NCBI GenBank assembly: GCA_037389465.1
Contig: JAZARR010000154.1
Span: 4,960,001-5,024,000 of the forward strand
Direction: 5' to 3'
Source: Baylisascaris procyonis
Taxonomy: Eukaryota; Nematoda; Chromadorea; Rhabditida; Ascarididae
Length of the DNA: 64,000 nt
Made by a program: the position numbers and the translations under genes. The notes under the pieces were generated by a model. The model saw nothing but the letters and a program-made list of their open reading frames with translations, did no database searches and was not told the DNA's origin. Positions 31,005-44,900 of this stretch are shown piece by piece. The stretch's first letter is position 1. The number at the start of each line of letters is the position of its first letter.

Positions 31005-34000
31005 TTCGTACTCATTTCTTCAACAGAATCATTAAAACAATCATGACCTGCCCCCCCCCCTCGCCCTCACGTACCTCCAATTCCACTTCAGTTACTTGAA
31101 CCATATCGGGCACATATCGTCAACTGCTATTTCAGGTGTTGCAACAAGGATAATGAACTGAACATACTTCTCATTTCTTCAAAATTCGCAGAACCAGTCC
31201 AACAATCACGACTTCCCCCTCCCCCTCACGTACCTCCAATTCTACTTCAGTTACTTTAACCATATCGGGCACATCTCGTCAACTGCTATTTCAAGTGTTG
31301 CAACAAGGATAACGAACCGAACATACTACTCATTTCTTCAAAATTCGCAGAACCATTTAAACAATCACGACTTCCCCCCCCATCCCCTCACGTACCTCCA
31401 ATTCCATTTCAGTTACTTGAACCATATCGGGCACATATCGTCAACTGCTATTTCAGGTGTTGCAACAAGGATAATGAACTGAACATACTTCCCATTTCTT
31501 CAAAATTCGCAGAACCAGTCCAACAATCAAGACTCCCCCCTCCCCCTCACGTACCTCCAATTCTACTTCAGTTACTTTAACTATATCGGGCACATCTCGT
31601 CAACTGCTATTTCAAGTGTTGCAACAAGGATAACGAACCGAACATACTACTCATTTCTTCAAAATTCGCAGAACCATTTAAACAATCACGACTTCCCCCC
31701 CCCATCCCCTCACGTACCTCCAATTCCATTTCAGTTACTTGAACCATATCGGGCACATATCGTCAACTGCTATTTCAGGTGTTGCAACAAGGATAATGAA
31801 CTGAACATACTTCTCATTTCTTCAAAATTCGCAGAACCAGTCCAACAATCACGACTCCCCCCTCCCCCTCACGTACCTCCAATTCTACTTCAGTTACTTT
31901 AACTATATCGGGCACATCTCGTCAACTGCTATTTCAGGTGTTCCAACAAGGATAATGAACTGAACATACTTCCCATTTCTTCAAAATTCGCAGAACCAGT
32001 CCAACAATCACGACTCCCCCCTCCCCCTCACGTACCTCCAATTCTACTTCAGTTACTTTAACTATATCGGGCACATCTCGTCAACTGCTATTTCAAGTGT
32101 TGCAACAAGGATAACGAACCGAACATACTACTCATTTCTTCAAAATTCGCAGAACCATTTAAACAATCACGACTTCCCCCCCATCCCCTCACGTACCTCC
32201 AATTCCATTTCAGTTACTTGAACCATATCGGGCACATATCGTCAACTGCTATTTCAGGTGTTGCAACAAGGATAATGAACTGAACATACTTCTCATTTCT
32301 TCAAAATTCGCAGAACCATTCCAACAATCACGACTTCCCCCTCCCCCTCACGTACCTCCAATTCTACTTCAGTTACTTTAACCATATCGGGCACATCTCG
32401 TCAACTGCTATTTCAAGTGTTGCAACAAGGATAACGAACCGAACATACTACTCATTTCTTCAAAATTCGCAGAACCATTTAAACAATTCACGACTTCCCC
32501 CCCCCCCCATCCCCTCACGTACCTCCAATTCCATTTCAGTTACTTGAACCATATCGGGCACATATCGTCAACTGCTATTTCAGGTGTTGCAACAAGGATA
32601 ATGAACTGAACATACTTCTCATTTCTTCAAAATTCGCAGAACCAGTCCAACAATCACGACTCCCCCCTCCCCCTCACGTACCTCCAATCCTACTTCAGTT
32701 ACTTGAACCATATCGGGCACATCTCGTCAACTGCTATTTCAGGTGTTGCAACAAGGATAATGAACTGAACATACTTCTCATTTCTTCAAAATTCGCAGAA
32801 CCACTCCAACAATCACGACTTTCCCCTCCCCCTCACGTACCTCCAATTCTACTTCAGTTACTTTAACCATATCGGGCACATCTCGTCAACTGCTATATCA
32901 AGTGTTGCAACAAGGATAACGAACCGAACATACTACTCATTTCTTCAAAATTCGCAGAACCATTCCAACAATCACGACTTCCCCCCCCCCATCCCCTCAC
33001 GTACCTCCAATTCCATTTCAGGTACTTGAACCATATCGGGCACATCTCGTCAACTGCTATTTCAGGTGTTGCAACAAGGATAATGAACTGAACATACTTC
33101 TCATTTCTTCAAAATTCGCAGAACCAGTCCAACAATCACGACTTCCCCCTCCCCCTCACGTACCTCCAATTCTACTTCAGTTACTTTAACTATATCGGGC
33201 ACATCTCGTCAACTGCTATTTCAAGTGTCGCAACAAGGATAACGAACCGAACATACTACTCATTTCTTCAAAATTCGCAGAACCATTCCAACAATCACGA
33301 CTTCCCCCTCCCCCTCACGTACCTCCAATTCTACTTCAGTTACTTTAACTATATTGGGCACATCTCGTCAACTGCTATTTCAGGTGTTGCAACAAGGATA
33401 ATGAACTGAACATACTTCTCATTTCTTCAAAATTCGCAGAACCAGTCCAACAATCACGACTTTCCCCTCCCCCTCACGTACCTCCAATTCTACTTCAGTT
33501 ACTTTAACTATATCGGACACATCTCGTCAACTGCTATTTCAAGTGTTGCAACAAGGATAACGAACCGAACATACTACTCATTTCTTCAAAATTCGCAGAA
33601 CCATTCCAACAATCACGACTTCCCCCTCCCCCTCACGTACCTCCAATTCTACTTCAGTTACTTTAACTATATCGGGCACATCTCGTCAACTGCTATTTCA
33701 AGTGTTGCAACAACGATAACGAACCGAACATACTACTCATTTCTTCAAAATTCGCAGAACCATTCCAACAATCACGACTTCCCCCCCATCCCCTCACGTA
33801 CCTCCAATTCCATTTCAGTTACTTGAACCATATCGGGCACATATCGTCAACTGCTATTTCAGGTGTTGCAACAAGGATAATGAACTGAACATACTTCTCA
33901 TTTCTTCAAAATTCGCAGAACCAGTCCAACAATCACGACTCCCCTCTCCCCCTCACGTACCTCCAATTCTACCTCAGTTACTTTAACTATATCGGGCACA

Positions 34001-34500
34001 TCTCGTCAACTGCTATTTCAAGTGTTGCAACAAGGATAACGAACCGAACATACTACTCATTTCTTCAAAATTCGCAGAACCATTTAAACAATCACGACTT
34101 CCCCCCCCATCCCCTCACGTACCTCCAATTCCATTTCAGTTACTTGAACCATATCGGGCACATATCGTCAACTGCTATTTCAGGTGTTGCAACAAGGATA
34201 ATGAACTGAACATACTTCTCATTTCTTCAAAATTCGCAGAACCAGTCCAATAATCACGACTTCCCCCTCCCCCTCACGTACCTCCAATTCTACTTCAGTT
34301 ACTTTAACCATATCGGGCACATCTCGTCAACTGCTATTTCAAGTGTTGCAACAAGGATAACGAACCGCACATACTACTCATTTCTTCAAAATTCGCAGAA
34401 CCATTTAAACAATCACGACTTCCCCCCCCCCATCCCCTCACGTACCTCCAATTCCATTTCAGTTACTTGAACCATATCGGGCACATATCGTCAACTGCTA
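31005..34500. repeat. Divergent left edge of the satellite
   Basis: Units here carry variants absent to the right: CACATATCG in place of CACATCTCG, CCATTTAAACAATC in place of CCATTCCAACAATC, and CTTCCCATTTC in place of CTTCTCATTTC. The outermost unit (before about 31060) is only partly recognisable. The last CACATATCG I see is near 34489. Confidence 0.75.
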
Positions 34501-34699
34501 TTTCAGGTGTTGCAACAAGGATAATGAACTGAACATACTACTCATTTCTTCAAAATTCGCAGAACCATTCCAACAATCACGACTTCCCCCTCCCCCTCAC
34601 GTACCTCCAATTCTACTTCAGTTACTTTAACTATATCGGGCACATCTCGTCAACTGCTATTTCAAGTGTTGCAACAAGGATAACGAACCGAACATACTA

Positions 34700-37600
34700 C
34701 TCATTTCTTCAAAATTCGCAGAACCATTCCAACAATCACGACTTCCCCCCCCCCCCCCCATCCTTTCACGTACCTCCAATTCCATTTCAGTTACTTGAAC
34801 CATATCGGGCACATCTCGTCAACTGCTATTTCAGGTGTTGCAACAAGGATAATGAACTGAACATACTTCTCATTTCTTCAAAATTCGCAGAACCAGTCCA
34901 ACAATCACGACTTTAACCTCCCCCTCACGTACCTCCAATTCTACTTCAGTTACTTTAACCATATCGGGCACATCTCGTCAACTGCTATTTCAAGTGTTGC
35001 AACAAGGATAACGAACCGAACATACTACTCATTTCTTCAAAATTCGCAGAACCATTCCAACAATCACGACTTCCCCCCCCATCAACTCACGTACCTCCAA
35101 TTCCATTTCAGGTACTTGAACCATATCGGGCACATCTCGTCAACTGCTATTTCAGGTGTTGCAACAAGGATAATGAACTGAACATACTTCTCATTTCTTC
35201 AAAATTCGCAGAACCAGTCCAACAATCACGACTTCCCCTCCCCCTCACGTACCTCCAATTCTACTTCAGTTACTTTAACTATATCGGGCACATCTCGTCA
35301 ACTGCTATTTCAAGTGTTGCAACAAGGATAACGAACCGAACATACTACTCATTTCTTCAAAATTCGCAGAACCATTCCAACAATCACGACTTCCCCCTCC
35401 CCCTCACGTACCTCCAATTCTACTTCAGTTACTTTAACTATATCGGGCACATCTCGTCAACTGCTATTTCAAGTGTTGCAACAAGGATAACGAACCGAAC
35501 ATACTACTCATTTCTTCAAAATTCGCAGAACCATTCCAACAATCACGACTTCCCCCCATCCTTTCACGTACCTCCAATTCCATTTCAGTTACTTGAACCA
35601 TATCGGGCACATCTCGTCAACTGCTATTTCAGGTGTTGCAACAAGGATAATGAACTGAACATACTTCTCATTTCTTCAAAATTCGCAGAACCAGTCCAAC
35701 AATCACGACTTTCCCCTCTCCCTCACGTACCTCCAATTCTACTTCAGTTACTTTAACCATATCGGGCACATCTCGTCAACTGCTATTTCAAGTGTTGCAA
35801 CAAGGATAACGAACCGAACATACTACTCATTTCTTCAAAATTCGCAGAACCATTCCAACAATCACGACTTCCCCCCCATCCCCTCACGTACCTCCAATTC
35901 TACTTCAGTTACTTTAACTATATCGGGCACATCTCGTCAACTGCTATTTCAAGTGTTGCAACAAGGATAACGAACCGAACATACTACTCATTTCTTCAAA
36001 ATTCGCAGAACCATTCCAACAATCACGACTTCCCCCTCCCCCTCACGTACCTCCAATTCTACTTCAGTTACTTTAACTATATCGGGCACATCTCGTCAAC
36101 TGCTATTTCAAGTGTTGCAACAAGGATAACGAACCGAACATACTACTCATTTCTTCAAAATTCGCAGAACCATTCCAAAAATCACGACTTCCCCCTCCCC
36201 CATCCTTTCACGTACCTCCAATTCCATTTCAGTTACTTGAACCATATCGGGCACATCTCGTCAACTGCTATTTCAGGTGTTGCAACAAGGATAATGAACT
36301 GAACATACTTCTCATTTCTTCAAAATTCGCAGAACCAGTCCAACAATCACGACTTTCCCCTCCCCCTCACGTACCTCCAATTCTACTTCAGTTACTTTAA
36401 CCATATCGGGCACATCTCGTCAACTGCTATTTCAAGTGTTGCAACAAGGATAACGAACCGAACATACTACTCATTTCTTCAAAATTCGCAGAACCATTCC
36501 AACAATCACGACTTCCCCCCCCCCATCGCCTCACGTACCTCCAATTCCATTTCAGGTACTTGAACCATATCGGGGACATCTCGTCAACTGCTATTTCAGG
36601 TGTTGCAACAAGGATAATGAACTGAACATACTTCTCATTTCTTCAAAATTCGCAGAACCAGTCCAATAATCACGACTTCCCCCTCCCCCTCACGTACCTC
36701 CAATTCTACTTCAGTTACTTTAACTATATCGGGCACATCTCGTCAACTGCTATTTCAAGTGTTGCAACAAGGATAACGAACCGAACATACTACTCATTTC
36801 TTCAAAATTCGCAGAACCATTCCAACAATCACGACTTTCCCCTCCCCCTCACGTACCTCCAATTCTACTTCAGTTACTTTAACGATATCGGGCACATCTC
36901 GTCAACTGCTATTTCAAGTGTTGCAACAAGGATAACGAACCGAACATACTACTCATTTCTTCAAAATTCGCAGAACCATTCCAACAATCACGACTTCCCC
37001 CTCCCCCTCACGTACCTCCAATTCTACTTCAGTTACTTTAACTATATCGGGCACATCTCGTCAACTGCTATTTCAAGTGTTGCAACAAGGATAACGAACC
37101 GAACATACTACTCATTTCTTCAAAATTCGCAGAACCGTTCCAACAATCACGACTTCCCCCCCCCCCCCATCCTTTCACGTACCTCCAATTCCATTTCAGT
37201 TACTTGAACCATATCGGGCACATCTCGTCAACTGCTATTTCAAGTGTTGCAACAAGGATAACGAACCGAACATACTACTCATTTCTTCAAAATTCGCAGA
37301 ACCATTCCAACAATCACGACTTCCCCCTCTCCCTCACGTACCTCCAATTCTACTTCAGTTACTTTAACTATATCGGGCACATCTCGTCAACTGCTATTTC
37401 AAGTGTTGCAACAAGGATAACGAACCGAACATACTACTCATTTCTTCAAAATTCGCAGAACCATTCCAACAATCACGACTTCCCCCCCCCCATCCTTTCA
37501 CGTACCTCCAATTCCATTTCAGTTACTTGAACCATATCGGGCACATCTCGTCAACTGCTATTTCAGGTGTTGCAACAAGGATAATGAACTGAACATACTT

Positions 37601-40600
37601 CTCATTTCTTCAAAATTCGCAGAACCAGTCCAACAATCACGACTTTCCCCTCCCCCTCACGTACCTCCAATTCTACTTCAGTTACTTTAACCATATCGGG
37701 CACATCTCGTCAACTGCTATTTCAAGTGTTGCAACAAGGATAACGAACCGAACATACTACTCATTTCTTCAAAATTCGCAGAACCATTCCAACAATCACG
37801 ACTTCCCCCCCCATCCCCTCACGTACCTCCAATTCCATTTCAGGTACTTGAACCATATCGCGCACATCTCGTCAACTGCTATTTCAGGTGTTGCAACAAG
37901 GATAATGAACTGAACATACTTCTCATTTCTTCAAAATTCGCAGAACCAGTCCAACAATCACGACTTCCCCCTCCCCCTCACGTACCTCCAATTCTACTTC
38001 AGTTACTTTAACTATATCGGGCACATCTCGTCAACTGCTATTTCAAGTGTTGCAACAAGGATAACGAACCGAACATACTACTCATTTCTTCAAAATTCGC
38101 AGAACCATTCCAACAATCACGACTTCCCCCTCCCCCTCACGTACCTCCAATTCTACTTCAGTTACTTTAACTATATCGGGCACATCTCGTCAACTGCTAT
38201 TTCAAGTGTTGCAACAAGGATAACGAACCGAACATACTACTCATTTCTTCAAAATTCGCAGAACCATTCCAACAATCACGACTCCCCCCCCCATCCTTTC
38301 ACGTACCTCCAATTCCATTTCAGTTACTTGAACCATATCGGGCACATCTCGTCAACTGCTATTTCAGGTGTTGCAACAAGGATAATGAACTGAACATACT
38401 TCTCATTTCTTCAAAATTCGCAGAACCAGTCCAACAATCACGACTTCCCCCTCCCCCTCACGTACCTCCAATTCTACTTCAGTTACTTTAACTATATCGG
38501 GCACATCTCGTCAACTGCTATTTCAAGTGTTGCAACAAGGATAACGAACCGAACATACTACTCATTTCTTCAAAATTCGCAGAACCATTCCAACAATCAC
38601 GACTTCCCCCTCCCCCTCACGTACCTCCAATTCTACTTCAGTTACTTTAACTATATCGGGCACATCTCGTCAACTGCTATTTCAAGTGTTGCAACAAGGA
38701 TAACGAACCGAACATACTACTCATTTCTTCAAAATTCGCAGAACCGTTCCAACAATCACGACTTCCCCCCCCATCCTTTCACGTACCTCCAATTCCATTT
38801 CAGTTACTTGAACCATATCGGGCACATCTCGTCAACTGCTATTTCAAGTGTTGCAACAAGGATAACGAACCGAACATACTACTCATTTCTTCAAAATTCG
38901 CAGAACCATTCCAACAATCACGACTTCCCCCTCTCCCTCACGTACCTCCAATTCTACTTCAGTTACTTTAACTATATCGGGCACATCTCGTCAACTGCTA
39001 TTTCAAGTGTTGCAACAAGGATAACGAACCGAACATACTACTCATTTCTTCAAAATTCGCAGAACCATTCCAACAATCACGACTTCCCCCCCCCATCCTT
39101 TCACGTACCTCCAATTCCATTTCAGTTACTTGAACCATATCGGGCACATCTCGTCAACTGCTATTTCAGGTGTTGCAACAAGGATAATGAACTGAACATA
39201 CTTCTCATTTCTTCAAAATTCGCAGAACCAGTCCAACAATCACGACTTTCCCCTCCCCCTCACGTACCTCCAATTCTACTTCAGTTACTTTAACCATATC
39301 GGGCACATCTCGTCAACTGCTATTTCAAGTGTTGCAACAAGGATAACGAACCGAACATACTACTCATTTCTTCAAAATTCGCAGAACCATTCCAACAATC
39401 ACGACTTCCCCCCCATCCCCTCACGTACCTCCAATTCCATTTCAGGTACTTGAACCATATCGGGCACATCTCGTCAACTGCTATTTCAGGTGTTGCAACA
39501 AGGATAATGAACTGAACATACTTCTCATTTCTTCAAAATTCGCAGAACCAGTCCAACAATCACGACTTCCCCCTCCCCCTCACGTACCTCCAATTCTACT
39601 TCAGTTACTTTAACTATATCGGGCACATCTCGTCAACTGCTATTTCAAGTGTTGCAACAAGGATAACGAACCGAACATACTACTCATTTCTTCAAAATTC
39701 GCAGAACCATTCCAACAATCACGACTTCCCCCTCCCCCTCACGTACCTCCAATTCTACTTCAGTTACTTTAACTATATCGGGCACATCTCGTCAACTGCT
39801 ATTTCAAGTGTTGCAACAAGGATAACGAACCGAACATACTACTCATTTCTTCAAAATTCGCAGAACCATTCCAACAATCACGACTCCCCCCCCCATCCTT
39901 TCACGTACCTCCAATTCCATTTCAGTTACTTGAACCATATCGGGCACATCTCGTCAACTGCTATTTCAGGTGTTGCAACAAGGATAATGAACTGAACATA
40001 CTTCTCATTTCTTCAAAATTCGCAGAACCAGTCCAACAATCACGACTTCCCCCTCCCCCTCACGTACCTCCAATTCTACTTCAGTTACTTTAACTATATC
40101 GGGCACATCTCGTCAACTGCTATTTCAAGTGTTGCAACAAGGATAACGAACCGAACATACTACTCATTTCTTCAAAATTCGCAGAACCATTCCAACAATC
40201 ACGACTTCCCCCTCCCCCCATCCTTTCACGTACCTCCAATTCCATTTCAGTTACTTGAACCATATCGGGCACATCTCGTCAACTGCTATTTCAAGTGTTG
40301 CAACAAGGATAACGAACCGAACATACTACTCATTTCTTCAAAATTCGCAGAACCATTCCAACAATCACGACTTCCCCCCCCCATCCCCTCACGTACCTCC
40401 AATTCCATTTCAGTTACTTGAACCATATCGGGCACATCTCGTCAACTGCTATTTCAGGTGTTGCAACAAGGATAATGAACTGAACATACTTCTCATTTCT
40501 TCAAAATTCGCAGAACCAGTCCAACAATCACGACTTCCCCCTCCCCCTCACGTACCTCCAATTCTACTTCAGTTACTTTAACTATATCGGGCACATCTCG

Positions 40601-43600
40601 TCAACTGCTATTTCAAGTGTTGCAACAAGGATAACGAACCGAACATACTACTCATTTCTTCAAAATTCGCAGAACCATTCCAACAATCACGACTTCCCCC
40701 TCCCCCTCACGTACCTCCAATTCTACTTCAGTTACTTTAACTATATCGGGCACATCTCGTCAACTGCTATTTCAGGTGTTGCAACAAGGATAATGAACTG
40801 AACATACTTCTCATTTCTTCAAAATTCGCAGAACCAGTCCAACAATCACGACTTTCCCCTCCCCCTCACGTACCTCCAATTCTACTTCAGTTACTTTAAC
40901 TATATCGGGCACATCTCGTCAACTGCTATTTCAAGTGTTGCAACAAGGATAACGAACCGAACATACTACTCATTTCTTCAAAATTCGCAGAACCATTCCA
41001 ACAATCACGACTTCCCCCTCCCCCTCACGTACCTCCAATTCTACTTCAGTTACTTTAACTATATCGGGCACATCTCGTCAACTGCTATTTCAAGTGTTGC
41101 AACAAGGATAACGAACCGAACATACTACTCATTTCTTCAAAATTCGCAGAACCATTCCAACAATCACGACTTCCCCCCCCCATCCCCTCACGTACCTCCA
41201 ATTCCATTTCAGTTACTTGAACCATATCGGGCACATCTCGTCAACTGCTATTTCAGGTGTTGCAACAAGGATAATGAACTGAACATACTTCTCATTTCTT
41301 CAAAATTCGCAGAACCAGTCCAACAATCACGACTCCCCTCTCCCCCTCACGTACCTCCAATTCTACTTCAGTTACTTTAACTATATCGGGCACATCTCGT
41401 CAACTGCTATTTCAAGTGTTGCAACAAGGATAACGAACCGAACATACTACTCATTTCTTCAAAATTCGCAGAACCATTCCAACAATCACGACTTCCCCCC
41501 CCATCCCCTCACGTACCTCCAATTCCATTTCAGTTACTTGAACCATATCGGGCACATCTCGTCAACTGCTATTTCAGGTGTTGCAACAAGGATAATGAAC
41601 TGAACATACTTCTCATTTCTTCAAAATTCGCAGAACCAGTCCAACAATCACGACTTCCCCCTCCCCCTCACGTACCTCCAATTCTACTTCAGTTACTTTA
41701 ACCATATCGGGCACATCTCGTCAACTGCTATTTCAAGTGTTGCAACAAGGATAACGAACCGAACATACTACTCATTTCTTCAAAATTCGCAGAACCATTC
41801 CAACAATCACGACTTCCCCCCCCCCATCCCCTCACGTACCTCCAATTCCATTTCAGTTACTTGAACCATATCGGGCACATCTCGTCAACTGCTATTTCAG
41901 GTGTTGCAACAAGGATAATGAACTGAACATACTACTCATTTCTTCAAAATTCGCAGAACCATTCCAACAATCACGACTTCCCCCTCCCCCTCACGTACCT
42001 CCAATTCTACTTCAGTTACTTTAACTATATCGGGCACATCTCGTCAACTGCTATTTCAAGTGTTGCAACAAGGATAACGAACCGAACATACTACTCATTT
42101 CTTCAAAATTCGCAGAACCATTCCAACAATCACGACTTCCCCCCCCCATCCTTTCACGTACCTCCAATTCCATTTCAGTTACTTGAACCATATCGGGCAC
42201 ATCTCGTCAACTGCTATTTCAGGTGTTGCAACAAGGATAATGAACTGAACATACTTCTCATTTCTTCAAAATTCGCAGAACCAGTCCAACAATCACGACT
42301 TTAACCTCCCCCTCACGTACCTCCAATTCTACTTCAGTTACTTTAACCATATCGGGCACATCTCGTCAACTGCTATTTCAAGTGTTGCAACAAGGATAAC
42401 GAACCGAACATACTACTCATTTCTTCAAAATTCGCAGAACCATTCCAACAATCACGACTTCCCCCCCCCCCATCAACTCACGTACCTCCAATTCCATTTC
42501 AGGTACTTGAACCATATCGGGCACATCTCGTCAACTGCTATTTCAGGTGTTGCAACAAGGATAATGAACTGAACATACTTCTCATTTCTTCAAAATTCGC
42601 AGAACCAGTCCAACAATCACGACTTCCCCTCCCCTCACGTACCTCCAATTCTACTTCAGTTACTTTAACTATATCGGGCACATCTCGTCAACTGCTATTT
42701 CAAGTGTTGCAACAAGGATAACGAACCGAACATACTACTCATTTCTTCAAAATTCGCAGAACCATTCCAACAATCACGACTTCCCCCTCCCCCTCACGTA
42801 CCTCCAATTCTACTTCAGTTACTTTAACTATATCGGGCACATCTCGTCAACTGCTATTTCAAGTGTTGCAACAAGGATAACGAACCGAACATACTACTCA
42901 TTTCTTCAAAATTCGCAGAACCATTCCAACAATCACGACTTCCCCCCCCATCCTTTCACGTACCTCCAATTCCATTTCAGTTACTTGAACCATATCGGGC
43001 ACATCTCGTCAACTGCTATTTCAGGTGTTGCAACAAGGATAATGAACTGAACATACTTCTCATTTCTTCAAAATTCGCAGAACCAGTCCAACAATCACGA
43101 CTTTCCCCTCTCCCTCACGTACCTCCAATTCTACTTCAGTTACTTTAACCATATCGGGCACATCTCGTCAACTGCTATTTCAAGTGTTGCAACAAGGATA
43201 ACGAACCGAACATACTACTCATTTCTTCAAAATTCGCAGAACCATTCCAACAATCACGACTTCCCCCCCCCCATCCCCTCACGTACCTCCAATTCTACTT
43301 CAGTTACTTTAACTATATCGGGCACATCTCGTCAACTGCTATTTCAAGTGTTGCAACAAGGATAACGAACCGAACATACTACTCATTTCTTCAAAATTCG
43401 CAGAACCATTCCAACAATCACGACTTCCCCCTCCCCCTCACGTACCTCCAATTCTACTTCAGTTACTTTAACTATATCGGGCACATCTCGTCAACTGCTA
43501 TTTCAAGTGTTGCAACAAGGATAACGAACCGAACATACTACTCATTTCTTCAAAATTCGCAGAACCATTCCAACAATCACGACTTCCCCCTCCCCCATCC

Positions 43601-44900
43601 TTTCACGTACCTCCAATTCCATTTCAGTTACTTGAACCATATCGGGCACATCTCGTCAACTGCTATTTCAGGTGTTGCAACAAGGATAATGAACTGAACA
43701 TACTTCTCATTTCTTCAAAATTCGCAGAACCAGTCCAACAATCACGACTTTCCCCTCCCCCTCACGTACCTCCAATTCTACTTCAGTTACTTTAACCATA
43801 TCGGGCACATCTCGTCAACTGCTATTTCAAGTGTTGCAACAAGGATAACGAACCGAACATACTACTCATTTCTTCAAAATTCGCAGAACCATTCCAACAA
43901 TCACGACTTCCCCCCCCCCCATCGCCTCACGTACCTCCAATTCCATTTCAGGTACTTGAACCATATCGGGCACATCTCGTCAACTGCTATTTCAGGTGTT
44001 GCAACAAGGATAATGAACTGAACATACTTCTCATTTCTTCAAAATTCGCAGAACCAGTCCAACAATCACGACTTCCCCTCCCCCTCACGTACCTCCAATT
44101 CTACTTCAGTTACTTTAACTATATCGGGCACATCTCGTCAACTGCTATTTCAAGTGTTGCAACAAGGATAACGAACCGAACATACTACTCATTTCTTCAA
44201 AATTCGCAGAACCATTCCAACAATCACGACTTTCCCCTCCCCCTCACGTACCTCCAATTCTACTTCAGTTACTTTAACCATATCGGGCACATCTCGTCAA
44301 CTGCTATTTCAAGTGTTGCAACAAGGATAACGAACCGAACATACTACTCATTTCTTCAAAATTCGCAGAACCATTCCAACAATCACGACTTCCCCCTCCC
44401 CCTCACGTACCTCCAATTCTACTTCAGTTACTTTAACTATATCGGGCACATCTCGTCAACTGCTATTTCAAGTGTTGCAACAAGGATAACGAACCGAACA
44501 TACTACTCATTTCTTCAAAATTCGCAGAACCGTTCCAACAATCACGACTTCCCCCCCCCATCCTTTCACGTACCTCCAATTCCATTTCAGTTACTTGAAC
44601 CATATCGGGCACATCTCGTCAACTGCTATTTCAAGTGTTGCAACAAGGATAACGAACCGAACATACTACTCATTTCTTCAAAATTCGCAGAACCATTCCA
44701 ACAATCACGACTTCCCCCTCTCCCTCACGTACCTCCAATTCTACTTCAGTTACTTTAACTATATCGGGCACATCTCGTCAACTGCTATTTCAAGTGTTGC
44801 AACAAGGATAACGAACCGAACATACTACTCATTTCTTCAAAATTCGCAGAACCATTCCAACAATCACGACTTCCCCCCCCCCATCCTTTCACGTACCTCC
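34700..44900. repeat. 7.39-kb internal duplication within the satellite
   Basis: Rare markers recur at constant distance. CTTTAACCTCC occurs at 34911 and 42299, ATCAACTCACG next to it at 35081 and 42472, and the hybrid unit (TTGAACC head, AACGAACCG tail) at 37204 and 44595. The spacing is 7388-7391 nt, about 46 units, showing block duplication rather than unit-by-unit growth. Confidence 0.65.
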
